Assembly (NCBI RefSeq): GCF_042850945.1
Contig: NZ_AP031496.1
Location: forward strand, 186,001-250,000
DNA from: Halioxenophilus aromaticivorans
GTDB lineage: Bacteria; Pseudomonadota; Gammaproteobacteria; Pseudomonadales; Cellvibrionaceae
Length of the DNA: 64,000 bases
Direction of reading: 5' to 3'
The notes beneath the pieces are model-generated. The model saw nothing but the letters and a program-made list of their open reading frames with translations. It did not search any database and was not told the DNA's origin. Below, piece by piece: positions 1-7,905 of this stretch (position 1 is its first letter; every line of letters starts with the position of its first letter). The position numbers and the translations under genes were made by a program.

Positions 1-222
1 GGCCTTTTGGGCGGAGGCCTGGCGGTCGCTATGCTTCTGCTGGCCAATGCCTGGTTAGCCGGGCCCATCGCTAGGTTAGCGGCGCTCTACAGCACCCAGT
101 TTGAGCTTGCGGGGCTTGGTTTTGGTGGCTCTTTGGCCTTGGTTTTAGCCGCGGGTGTGCTAGGCTCATTGGGGGCCTGGCTCTCGGTTTCGCGCCACTT
201 GTCGGCGATTAAACCGACCTAA
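1..222 (+). CDS. ftsX: Cell division ABC-transporter-like permease FtsX, C-terminal end (partial)
   Basis: The window opens inside a reading frame that encodes about 73 residues ending in two hydrophobic segments and the short tail HLSAIKPT. FtsX is the inner-membrane partner of the ATPase FtsE; together they control septal peptidoglycan hydrolysis. The fragment matches the last two membrane segments of the FtsX permease fold, and the next gene is rpoH, the usual ftsE-ftsX-rpoH order of gammaproteobacteria. The identification rests on this order plus the membrane pattern, because the N-terminal part lies outside the window. Confidence 0.75.
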   Translation, partial: GLLGGGLAVAMLLLANAWLAGPIARLAALYSTQFELAGLGFGGSLALVLAAGVLGSLGAWLSVSRHLSAIKPT

Positions 223-437
223 GGCAAGCGGCTGGCTTGAAATTAACCAAATTGGCCCAAACTTAGCCGGTTGATATTAGGTTTGGCCGCCAAACAGACA
301 GTTTGGTGGCAATTTAAGCTTAGCCCATGCCGGTTAATTCACCGTTGCAAGCCCCGAAAACAGGGAACTTTACGCCTTCTGGCGGTCTAAATTGAACGAT
401 GTTAGTATTGACCCCTTGACCACATTTTGGAGGTACT

Positions 438-1298
438 ATGGGAACCCAGTTACTGCCTGTACAAATGCTTGCCCCAGGGCAAAACATTAATGCGTACATC
501 CAGGCTGTAAACAGCTTCTCGATTCTAACTGCCGAAGAAGAAAAAGAATTGGCAGAGCAGCTTTACTACCAGGAGAACCTGGAGGCCGCTCGACGCCTGG
601 TAATGGCGCATTTGCGCTTTGTTGTACACATTGCTAAATCCTACGCCGGTTATGGGCTGAACCAGTCTGATCTGGTGCAAGAGGGCAACGTTGGTCTGAT
701 GAAGGCCGTAAAACGCTTTAACCCAGAAAAGGGTGTGCGTTTGGTATCTTTCGCCGTGCACTGGATCAAAGCCGAAATTCACGAGTTTATTTTGCGTAAC
801 TGGCGCATTGTGAAAGTCGCAACCACCAAAGCACAGCGCAAGTTGTTCTTTAATCTGCGCGGCGCCAAAAAACGCCTGGCCTGGTTAACCAACGAAGAAG
901 CAAAAGCCGTTGCAGCAGACCTAAACGTTGACGTTAAGCATGTGCGTGAAATGGAAGGCCGGCTGGCCAGCACCGATATGGGCTTTGATGCCGGCGCGGA
1001 TGACGATGACGACACCGCTTTCCAAGCACCTGCCAATTACCTGGAAGATGCTCGCTACAACCCAGCCACCCAGTTGGAAGACTCCGATTGGGAGAGCAAC
1101 AGCGTTGCCAACCTCGAGTCCGCCTTGGATCAGCTGGACGACCGTAGCCGGGATATTATCCAGCAGCGCTGGTTGAGCGAGGACAAATCCACGTTACACG
1201 ATCTGGCCGATCAGTATGGTGTGTCTGCGGAGCGTATTCGCCAGTTAGAGAAAAACGCCATGAAAAAAGTGCGCGCAATGATCGAAGTCGAGATTTAA
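438..1298 (+). CDS. rpoH: RNA polymerase heat-shock sigma factor RpoH (sigma-32)
   Basis: This is a 286-residue sigma-70 family protein that directs RNA polymerase to heat-shock promoters. The region-2 core is visible near residues 50-125 (HLRFVVHIAKSY, DLVQEGNVGLMKAVKRF, VSFAVHWIKAEIHEFI) and region 4 near 215-280 (LDDRSRDIIQQRW, LADQYGVSAERIRQLE). The RpoH-box-like stretch RKLFFNLR follows region 2. The ATG at 438 has a good GGAGGT ribosome-binding site seven bases upstream. The 215-bp space after ftsX leaves room for its own promoters. The gene ends in a clear Rho-independent terminator. Confidence 0.96.
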   Translation: MGTQLLPVQMLAPGQNINAYIQAVNSFSILTAEEEKELAEQLYYQENLEAARRLVMAHLRFVVHIAKSYAGYGLNQSDLVQEGNVGLMKAVKRFNPEKGVRLVSFAVHWIKAEIHEFILRNWRIVKVATTKAQRKLFFNLRGAKKRLAWLTNEEAKAVAADLNVDVKHVREMEGRLASTDMGFDAGADDDDDTAFQAPANYLEDARYNPATQLEDSDWESNSVANLESALDQLDDRSRDIIQQRWLSEDKSTLHDLADQYGVSAERIRQLEKNAMKKVRAMIEVEI

Positions 1299-1339
1299 TC
1301 CGCGTTACTTGCCATAGGCAAACCGTAAAGCAGTTAGAA

Positions 1340-1364
1340 AGCCGTGCATTAGCACGGCTTTTTT
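1340..1364 (+). terminator. Rho-independent terminator of rpoH
   Basis: A perfect 8-bp stem (AGCCGTGC / GCACGGCT) with the four-base loop ATTA is followed directly by a run of five T, 41 bases after the rpoH stop codon. It separates rpoH from the DUF423 gene. Confidence 0.9.
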
Positions 1365-1396
1365 CATATTACAATCAGCAAAATTCAGGAGGGCAT

Positions 1397-1780
1397 GTGG
1401 CGCAGTGGTTAATGGGAAGTGCCGGCGTTAGCGGGTTGTTAGCGGTGGCAATCGGAGCCTATGGTGCCCATGGCTTAAAGGCAAAATTGAGCCCTGAAAT
1501 GATGGCCGTGTATAACACTGGCGTGCAATACCATTTTTACCACACACTGGCGTTATTGGCTCTGGCCCTCTATGTGGCGGCAACCGCGCCAAGCCGTTTC
1601 CTAGGGCTGGGCGGATTGTGCTTTCTCGCTGGCATTGTCGGTTTCTCGGGTAGCCTATACTGGCTGGCATTGGGTGGCCCCAAGTGGTTGGGGCCCGTCA
1701 CTCCGTTAGGCGGGCTTTGCTTTATGGCCGGTTGGCTGATGATCTTTGCGCACGCGTTACAACAGCACAAACCAATTTAA
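1397..1780 (+). CDS. DUF423 family small integral membrane protein
   Basis: This 127-residue protein has four hydrophobic segments and the DUF423 signature near the N-terminus (GAYGAHGLK) followed by YNTGVQYHFYHTLALL. The family is widespread in bacteria and includes E. coli YgdD; its function is not established. The GTG start at 1397 lies just after an AGGAGGG sequence, slightly closer than ideal; an in-frame ATG at 1412 is the alternative. The gene lies between the rpoH terminator and trmB and may be co-transcribed with trmB (24-bp gap). Confidence 0.85.
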   Translation: MAQWLMGSAGVSGLLAVAIGAYGAHGLKAKLSPEMMAVYNTGVQYHFYHTLALLALALYVAATAPSRFLGLGGLCFLAGIVGFSGSLYWLALGGPKWLGPVTPLGGLCFMAGWLMIFAHALQQHKPI

Positions 1781-1804
1781 AACGATTAACGAACAGCGGT
1801 ACAC

Positions 1805-2515
1805 ATGAGTAACGTAGAAATTCCAATCAAACCTGAATTTAAAGATAAATCCATTCGCACGTTTGTCATCCGGGCTGGCCGTATGACCGATGGCCAGCGC
1901 AATGCATTTGCCAAAGCTTGGCCAACCTACGGACTCAGTTTGTTCTCGGGCGCGCAAGACTGGCCGCAGCAATTCCAACGCGAAGCACCGCTGGTGGTTG
2001 AAGTTGGATTCGGTATGGGCGATTCGCTACTCACCATGTGCCAGCAAGAGCCGGATAAAAACTTCGTCGGCATTGAAGTTCATCCGCCGGGCATTGGCCG
2101 TATCATAAATAACGCTCGAGAAAACAACGTAGATAATTTGCGCGTTTACATGGCCGATGCCAACGATGTGCTCACTGATTGTTTTCGCGATAACAGCATC
2201 AGCCGTTTTCAATTGTATTTCCCAGATCCTTGGCATAAAAAAAAGCATAACAAGCGGCGTATTGTACAGCCGGAATTTCTGAAATTAATCTGCGCAAAAT
2301 TAAAACCCGGTGGTGTTTGCCATTTTGCCACCGATTGGCAGCCCTATGCGGAGCAAATGCTAGAATTACTCACTGCCGATCCGGGCCTGGTAAACAACGC
2401 AGAAAATAGCGGGTATCATCCCAAGCCGGATTTCCGCCCCAACACCAAGTTTGAAAAGCGCGGTGAAAACCTCGGCCACGGTGTTTGGGATCTTGTTTTT
2501 ATAAAGCCAGAATAA
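1805..2515 (+). CDS. trmB: tRNA (guanine-N7-)-methyltransferase TrmB
   Basis: This 236-residue class I SAM-dependent methyltransferase makes m7G46 in the variable loop of tRNAs. The SAM motif VEVGFGMGDSL lies near residue 65, IEVHPPG follows in the second strand, and the TrmB hallmark PDPWHKKKHNKRR lies near 140. The C-terminus has the usual TKFEKRG stretch. Its length is normal for the family. A lipoprotein gene follows 13 bp later and probably shares the transcript. Confidence 0.95.
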   Translation: MSNVEIPIKPEFKDKSIRTFVIRAGRMTDGQRNAFAKAWPTYGLSLFSGAQDWPQQFQREAPLVVEVGFGMGDSLLTMCQQEPDKNFVGIEVHPPGIGRIINNARENNVDNLRVYMADANDVLTDCFRDNSISRFQLYFPDPWHKKKHNKRRIVQPEFLKLICAKLKPGGVCHFATDWQPYAEQMLELLTADPGLVNNAENSGYHPKPDFRPNTKFEKRGENLGHGVWDLVFIKPE

Positions 2516-2528
2516 ATCAAGGGAAACT

Positions 2529-3098
2529 ATGAATAACGGTGTTTTAAAAAGCTTCGCGCAGTTATTGGTTTTGGGGTGGTTATCGGTGCTGATGGCAGGG
2601 TGCGAGACCACGCACTTTTTAAATCTATATTCTCTGGGTTTTACTAAGCGCGATGCTTACATTGATAACTTATCCGATGCCAGGGATACGCTGTCTGACC
2701 TGGCGGCAATCATTAGTCCGGTGGCCTCCACCGAAGCTACGCTTGAAAAAAAGCAACGCAAAAAACTCAATCAAGCAGATGAGGCGCTGGATACTTTTCG
2801 CAAGCAGCTAAAAATTTCATACAAAATTGGTAACAGTTGGTTACAACGTTGGCAAACTAAGCCGCAAAAATTTAAGGCCAATGGCTATACAGCGGACCAG
2901 GTGGTGGCTGAATTCGATGTGTTGCAAAAGCAGGCACTTGAGATCGCCGACCAATTACACAAGCAGCTTAAAAAACCCAAGGCGGCGGATGCAAAAGCAT
3001 TGTTGCAGCATATTGAGGCGGCAGACTCGTGGGCGGATGCCGTAGATCAGCATGTCGCCTGGTTGGAGACCAGCGAGTCGGGTTACCCGGTGAAATAA
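2529..3098 (+). CDS. Putative lipoprotein of unknown function
   Basis: This 189-residue protein begins with a lipoprotein signal peptide whose lipobox is LMAGC, with Cys25 as the expected lipidated residue. The mature part is charged and largely helical, rich in Lys, Ala and Asp (for example KKQRKKLNQADEALDTF), and suggests a coiled coil. I do not recognise a domain with certainty; it resembles the small DUF2959-like coiled-coil lipoproteins. The GGGAAACT sequence before the ATG gives a weak ribosome-binding site. It follows trmB by 13 bp and converges on the WD40 gene. Confidence 0.7.
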   Translation: MNNGVLKSFAQLLVLGWLSVLMAGCETTHFLNLYSLGFTKRDAYIDNLSDARDTLSDLAAIISPVASTEATLEKKQRKKLNQADEALDTFRKQLKISYKIGNSWLQRWQTKPQKFKANGYTADQVVAEFDVLQKQALEIADQLHKQLKKPKAADAKALLQHIEAADSWADAVDQHVAWLETSESGYPVK

Positions 3099-3107
3099 AA
3101 AACCGTG

Positions 3108-4154
3108 TTATCGTTTTAAGATATGGCTGAAGCCATTGGCTGTAACCGCATGATACATCCCGGAACGGCGATCAAAGCCAACGGCAATCACCGCCGCACC
3201 GGTGGGCTGCCAAGCGTGCCGCTTGGGTAATCGCCACTCGGCCAGCAGCGTTAATTTGCGGGTGTTCCACAACTGCACTTCTTGATCCGATGTTCCGGTG
3301 AGTAGTTGGTCGCCCTTGGCGCTGAACTGCGCTGCGGTGAACAACTTACCGCGTTTTATTTTTTCATCGGAAATCGGCAATTTTCCAATTTCATCGCCAC
3401 TGCGGGTACGCCACAGCAGGGCTTTATCGTATTGCGCTGCGCTCAATGCCAAGCGGCCATCTGGGCTCAATGCTACCAATTGGACTTCGTCGTTATGCCG
3501 CTTGCGATGCAACGCGTTGCCGGTTTGTAAATCCCAGACGGTTGCGTTGGCGTCCTCGGAGCCGGTTAATCCAAGGCGGCCGTCGCCACTAATAGCAACA
3601 CTGCGCACGCTGTTGCTGTGGGGCAGCTCGCGCACCACCGACTGTTGCCGTGGGCTATACAGCAGTGCGTCGTTATTGGTTGTGCCTACCAGGGCGTAGT
3701 TGCCATTGGGCCCAAGGGCAATGTCTGTTACTTGGGCCGGAGTCGATAAATAGGCACTGGCTTTACCGTTGCGAGCAGACCAAAGCACAAACGAACGCGC
3801 AGCAGCGGTCACTGCCCACTGGCTTTCCGGAGAAAAATCCACTGCGACCAACTCGGTCATTTCGCCGCTTTTATGGTTCCAGTTAAACAGTCGTTCATCG
3901 CCGGACCATAGGCTGCCGCCATGATAAATCGACCCAACCGTCAATAAATTGCCATCGGTGCTTATGCTGGCGCTGTATAAACCTTGCGCGGCAATTTCTT
4001 GGCTCTGCTCCGGCCCAGGTTTACAGCCAACCAACAGGCTAGCGGCGGCCAGAAAAAGGCAGCAAGGTATACGTAAACGAAGCTTGGTCGCAGTTAAAAA
4101 GTCAGCGCTGGTAGCACGGCGATGCATTGATTTCATCCAAAGAGAACTGGTCAA
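3108..4154 (-). CDS. WD40-repeat lipoprotein
   Basis: This 348-residue protein has a basic N-terminus and a hydrophobic segment ending in the lipobox LLVGC, so it is probably anchored in the outer or inner membrane. The rest is built of WD40-type beta-propeller blades, seen as repeated units such as VRSVAISGDGRLGLTGSEDA and VQLVALSPDGRLALSAAQ, each ending in a VWDL/LWRT/LWNT motif. Such propellers act as protein-binding scaffolds. Internal ATGs (for example the MHRR start at 4127) could be the true start. The partner is not evident from the neighbours. Confidence 0.8.
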   Translation of the reverse strand: MTSSLWMKSMHRRATSADFLTATKLRLRIPCCLFLAAASLLVGCKPGPEQSQEIAAQGLYSASISTDGNLLTVGSIYHGGSLWSGDERLFNWNHKSGEMTELVAVDFSPESQWAVTAAARSFVLWSARNGKASAYLSTPAQVTDIALGPNGNYALVGTTNNDALLYSPRQQSVVRELPHSNSVRSVAISGDGRLGLTGSEDANATVWDLQTGNALHRKRHNDEVQLVALSPDGRLALSAAQYDKALLWRTRSGDEIGKLPISDEKIKRGKLFTAAQFSAKGDQLLTGTSDQEVQLWNTRKLTLLAEWRLPKRHAWQPTGAAVIAVGFDRRSGMYHAVTANGFSHILKR

Positions 4155-4223
4155 TGAGCTATCGGCCGAAAAGAGCAGAAGATGAGTGCAAAAACGCGCC
4201 GAGGCAACGGCGCGTGGTAGGAT

Positions 4224-4691
4224 TTAAACAACCAGCTGTTTGTGGGCTGTGTGCAAGACGTTGATCATTTGATCTTCGGCCTCAAAGCGATTAGCCAAAG
4301 TGACACCGGTTTCAGACAAGTCTTCAACCAGGGTGGATAAATCGTCTATTTCTTCGTATTTGTCATTAAAATCAATGAGTTTTTCAGTGGTGTCATCGAT
4401 GACTTGATACAACGTAGCGGCTTTTTTAAGGCCCTCGGTGTCTTCGAAGTCTTTACCTTCCTGGATCAGTTGCTCGTACACTTCAAAATGACCGGCCGAG
4501 ACATAGTCCACCAATAGTTGGCACAAATTGCGGATTGTTGCGCCGTGTTCTTGGTCGTTGTCGGCGAAGGCTTTAACGCCGGATAAACCACAATAAACGA
4601 CGAGCAGGGATTGGCGCTGATTTAACCAACGGTCGATAATATCGTTGACGCCACCCCAACGTTCTTGTGCCGATTGACAATGCTCAAGCAT
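4224..4691 (-). CDS. rsd: Regulator of sigma D, Rsd/AlgQ family
   Basis: This protein of about 155 residues begins MLEHCQSAQERWGGVNDIID, the characteristic start of the Rsd/AlgQ family. In E. coli Rsd binds region 4 of sigma-70 and frees core polymerase in stationary phase; in Pseudomonas AlgQ influences alginate and siderophore genes. I chose the ATG at 4691 because it is preceded by AAGGG at good spacing and gives the family start; the longer frame would begin at 4709. It is all-helical and cytoplasmic. A 263-bp non-coding stretch separates it from the NAGGN operon. Confidence 0.88.
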   Translation of the reverse strand: MLEHCQSAQERWGGVNDIIDRWLNQRQSLLVVYCGLSGVKAFADNDQEHGATIRNLCQLLVDYVSAGHFEVYEQLIQEGKDFEDTEGLKKAATLYQVIDDTTEKLIDFNDKYEEIDDLSTLVEDLSETGVTLANRFEAEDQMINVLHTAHKQLVV

Positions 4692-4915
4692 GCTACACCC
4701 TTCTACCACTGATTAACTGTCAATTTGAATGTTTGCTCTTATGCCTAATTAAGATTGAAAAAAAGAGCGTTTAAGTTGCAGTTAGGTTATCAGAATAAAG
4801 CTGTTAAAAGAAAGTAAAATGGCTAAACAAAAAAGAATTAATCTTGCAGTTTATACGCCAAAAATAGCCTTGATTTGCTTGGCTTTTTTTGCGTCGGCAT
4901 TCTTTTGGGCCAGAG

Positions 4916-4941
4916 GCTAAGGCAGAGCTTACTGCCTTAGC
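4916..4941 (-). terminator. Strong hairpin downstream of the NAGGN operon, possible terminator
   Basis: A perfect 9-bp stem (GCTAAGGCA / TGCCTTAGC) closes an 8-base loop about 30 bases after the M42 peptidase stop codon. There is no clean T-run on the minus strand, so it may be a 3'-end stabiliser rather than an intrinsic terminator. Confidence 0.45.
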
Positions 4942-4972
4942 AAAGAATCCAAAAATTGCAAAATGTTGAGGT

Positions 4973-6103
4973 TCAATGACGTTGCAGTTTTTCGTTAGGG
5001 GTGATTAGCGGGTAGTCTTGATCGCTGCCAATGACATTTTCATCTTCGCCGAACAATGGCTTAGACTGTAAATACTGCACCAGCAGCTGCGCAACCGAAT
5101 TTAGCGAACGCAGGTGGGACCGTTCCCAGCCATGGGAGGCGTCCAGTGCAAAACAAATCAACGCGGTGCGGATGTCGTTGCCTGCCTCTAATGCAGCGGC
5201 GGCATCGCTTCTGTAGTAGAGAAAAACATCTCGGCTAAATTCAATTTCTTCGCGTTTGCACAGGCCAATTAAGTGCTGGCTTAGGGCGCGATCGAACGGG
5301 CCACTGGAATCTTGCATGGCAATAGTGACGCCATATTCGCAGGTGTTTTGGTCTGGGGCGATGGTGCCGTTGTCCACCGAGACCATCTCGGCCACTTCAC
5401 CGTGCAAGACATGGGATGCGCCAACACCCACTTCCTCGGAAATCGTAAATAATAAGTGGCAGTCAGCGTAGGGTTTTTGGTCGCTCTCAACCAAGGCCTT
5501 GGCTGCAGCCAAAATGCTGGTGACACCGGCTTTGTCGTCCAGGTGACGGCCGTTAACAAAACCATTGGGGTGAATTTGGGGTTGCGAATCCACGGACACA
5601 AAATCGCCCACACGCACACCCAGTTCCCACAATTCGTCTACGCCTACGGCGGTGGCATCCACGCGAATTTCTAGGTTTTCCCAGGCCGAGGGTTGTTCAT
5701 CCACGCCTTTGTTGTAAGTGTGCCCCGAGGCTTTGAGCGGTAAAATTGTGCCGGTAAGCACGGTGCCGTTATCGCAGTGGATTTTTACTCTGGCGCCCTC
5801 GGCAAAGCGAGCGTTCCAGTGGCCGATGGGCACCACGCGTAAGCGGCCGTTGCGCTTCAAGCCTTTTACCATGGCGCCCAGGGTATCCAGGTGGGCGGCT
5901 ACAGCACGACGGGGAGCGTCGTTTCTGCCTTTAATGGTGGCGCGAATCGCACCGCGCCGGGTTAGCTCGTAGGAGATCTTGAGGGTATCTAACTCGGAGC
6001 AGACAAAGCGCACGACTTCGTCGGTCATGCCCGAGGGACTAGGGGTTTCCAGAAGTGCCTTCAAGGTGTCGCGAAGGTAGTCCTGGTCAATCTTAAGTTG
6101 CAT
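4973..6103 (-). CDS. NAGGN-system M42-family metallopeptidase/hydrolase
   Basis: This 376-residue protein has the fold and metal ligands of M42/M20 di-zinc aminopeptidases: VAAHLDTLGAMV near residue 70, GRHLDDKAGVTSILAA near 185, the catalytic TISEEVGVGAS near 220 and SVDNGTI near 245. Its place as third gene, with its start overlapping the stop of the synthetase gene by one base, identifies it as the peptidase regularly found with N-acetylglutaminylglutamine amide operons. Its exact role is not proven; hydrolysis of the osmolyte or of a precursor is likely. Confidence 0.88.
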   Translation of the reverse strand: MQLKIDQDYLRDTLKALLETPSPSGMTDEVVRFVCSELDTLKISYELTRRGAIRATIKGRNDAPRRAVAAHLDTLGAMVKGLKRNGRLRVVPIGHWNARFAEGARVKIHCDNGTVLTGTILPLKASGHTYNKGVDEQPSAWENLEIRVDATAVGVDELWELGVRVGDFVSVDSQPQIHPNGFVNGRHLDDKAGVTSILAAAKALVESDQKPYADCHLLFTISEEVGVGASHVLHGEVAEMVSVDNGTIAPDQNTCEYGVTIAMQDSSGPFDRALSQHLIGLCKREEIEFSRDVFLYYRSDAAAALEAGNDIRTALICFALDASHGWERSHLRSLNSVAQLLVQYLQSKPLFGEDENVIGSDQDYPLITPNEKLQRH

Positions 6104-7884
6104 CAGTTTTCCTGTTCGTTACTCACACTTTTGGTATGAGGAAATAATAGATCAATAAATCGCTCTACGGTGGGTTGTGGTTCGTGATTGGCTAGGCCAG
6201 GTCGCTCATTGGCTTCAATGATAACGTAGTCTGGGCCGCCGACATCGGGCACTAAAAAGTCCAATCCCACAACAGGAATGTGCAAGGCCCGTGCCGCGCG
6301 CTTGGCGGCTGCGATTAATACCGGGTGTAGTTGATTGGTGACGTCATGGATGGTGCCACCGGTGTGGAGGTTGGCGGTGGAGCGTACCTTTATGCGTGTG
6401 CCGCTGGCGGGAATGTCATCCAGGCTGTAGCCACTCTGGCGCACACAGCGGGCGGTTTCTACATCCACGGGAATGGTACTCTCGCCATGGGTGGCGGCGG
6501 CTCGGCGGTGGCTGAGGTTTTCTACCAAGGTCGCTACGCTGTCTTTGCCGTTACCCACAACGTGGGGCGGACGGCGTACCGCGGCTGCGACGACTTTGTA
6601 GTCGATAACAATAATGCGCAGGTCTTCGCCGTCTACGCATTCCTCCAGCAGTACTTTATCGCTGTAATCGGCAGCCTCTTTAATGGCCTCTTGTACTTCT
6701 GGCAATTGGGTAAGGCCAACTTTAATGCCTCGGCCCTGCTCGCCGCGCGCGGGCTTGACGACCACCTTGTGGTGCAAATTAATAAACGATTCCACGGCAT
6801 CGGCGTCATCGGAGGTGATTTGTTCCGGCACGCGCAAGCCTTCGTGTTCTAGCACTCGGCGGGTAACTGCTTTGTCGTCGCAGCGGCTCATGGCGATGGC
6901 GCTGGTGAGCTCGCTCAAGGATTCTCGGCAGGTGATAGAACGCCCGCCTAAATTTAATTTAAAAAAACCACCCTCGGCATCGAGGATTTCCACACCGATG
7001 CCTCGGCGTCGGGCTTCCATGGTAATGATGCGAGCGTAGATGTTGAGATTTTCTTCTGGATCTTGGCCAACGAACCAGCGTTCGTTGATGGAGTTTTTCT
7101 TCTTAATACAATATACCGGTACTTGTTGAAACCCGAGACGGTCGTACAGTTTAATTGCTCGAGTGTTGTCGTGCATCACAGATAGGTCCATAAAGTCGCG
7201 GCCATCGGCGATGAATTTTTCTATTAACGCGCGGGTTAGCCATTCGCCTACCATGGGAATTTGGGCTTGTGGGTCCGCTACCAGTGCCCACAGGCTGCAG
7301 CCGTTGTCGGGATCATTGATGGCCAGTTTGTGGTCTACGCCATGTACAGCGCCGATTAGCTCGCCGGTGCTGGTGTCTTCCGCAACTAACAAGCAGTGTT
7401 CTTTTAATTCATCCAGCTTGCTGTAAAAACCGTCGTAGGCGGGCACCATGTTGTGGATTTTATACAGCCGGTCGATGTGCAGTTGTTTGTCACTGGCAGA
7501 ATACAGCCGAATGCGTACGCCCTCGGGCTGATCACTGCGTGTTTGGTAGTGCCGAAAATCCAATCGATAGGTGAGCGACGGGTCTAAAAATAATTCTTGT
7601 GGTGCGTTGGCCAAAATTAAATTGGGTTCGCGCACGTAAAGAGCAATATCTCGCTGATCTTTCTTTTCTCGGCGAATAATCTCAGCCACGGTACGCGGCT
7701 CGGCAAAGGTTTGCCCAAATACCAAACGGCCCCAGCCGCAGTCCAAGGTGACTTCCTTGGCCATGGGCTGTGTGCCGTTGTCGTCGATGGGTTTGCCCCA
7801 GTTTTTCAAAGAGGCCATCAGCGACGGGTCCATTGGATCTGGGTGATCGTTATCCACGTGTCGACTTCCGCTTTTGTTGGTCAT
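6103..7884 (-). CDS. ngg: N-acetylglutaminylglutamine synthetase (GNAT plus ATP-grasp)
   Basis: This 593-residue two-domain enzyme makes the dipeptide N-acetylglutaminylglutamine. An N-terminal GNAT acetyltransferase domain (about 90-280, with GVDHKLAINDP and NTRAIKLYDRLGFQQVPVYC) would acetylate glutamine. A C-terminal ATP-grasp ligase (about 320-585, with KVVVKPARGEQGRGIKVGL and DYVIIEANERPGL) would join the second glutamine. The combination is specific to the osmoprotectant NAGGN pathway of Pseudomonas, Sinorhizobium and marine gammaproteobacteria. It lies 21 bp after the amidotransferase gene in the same operon. Confidence 0.92.
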   Translation of the reverse strand: MTNKSGSRHVDNDHPDPMDPSLMASLKNWGKPIDDNGTQPMAKEVTLDCGWGRLVFGQTFAEPRTVAEIIRREKKDQRDIALYVREPNLILANAPQELFLDPSLTYRLDFRHYQTRSDQPEGVRIRLYSASDKQLHIDRLYKIHNMVPAYDGFYSKLDELKEHCLLVAEDTSTGELIGAVHGVDHKLAINDPDNGCSLWALVADPQAQIPMVGEWLTRALIEKFIADGRDFMDLSVMHDNTRAIKLYDRLGFQQVPVYCIKKKNSINERWFVGQDPEENLNIYARIITMEARRRGIGVEILDAEGGFFKLNLGGRSITCRESLSELTSAIAMSRCDDKAVTRRVLEHEGLRVPEQITSDDADAVESFINLHHKVVVKPARGEQGRGIKVGLTQLPEVQEAIKEAADYSDKVLLEECVDGEDLRIIVIDYKVVAAAVRRPPHVVGNGKDSVATLVENLSHRRAAATHGESTIPVDVETARCVRQSGYSLDDIPASGTRIKVRSTANLHTGGTIHDVTNQLHPVLIAAAKRAARALHIPVVGLDFLVPDVGGPDYVIIEANERPGLANHEPQPTVERFIDLLFPHTKSVSNEQEN

Positions 7885-7905
7885 GATGGGTAGTGCTCAG
7901 AATAA

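Noticed and set aside
223..437. Specific promoter and RNA thermometer for rpoH
   Set aside because: Both are expected from knowledge of rpoH, but I could not point to convincing -35/-10 boxes or a clear thermometer fold by eye.
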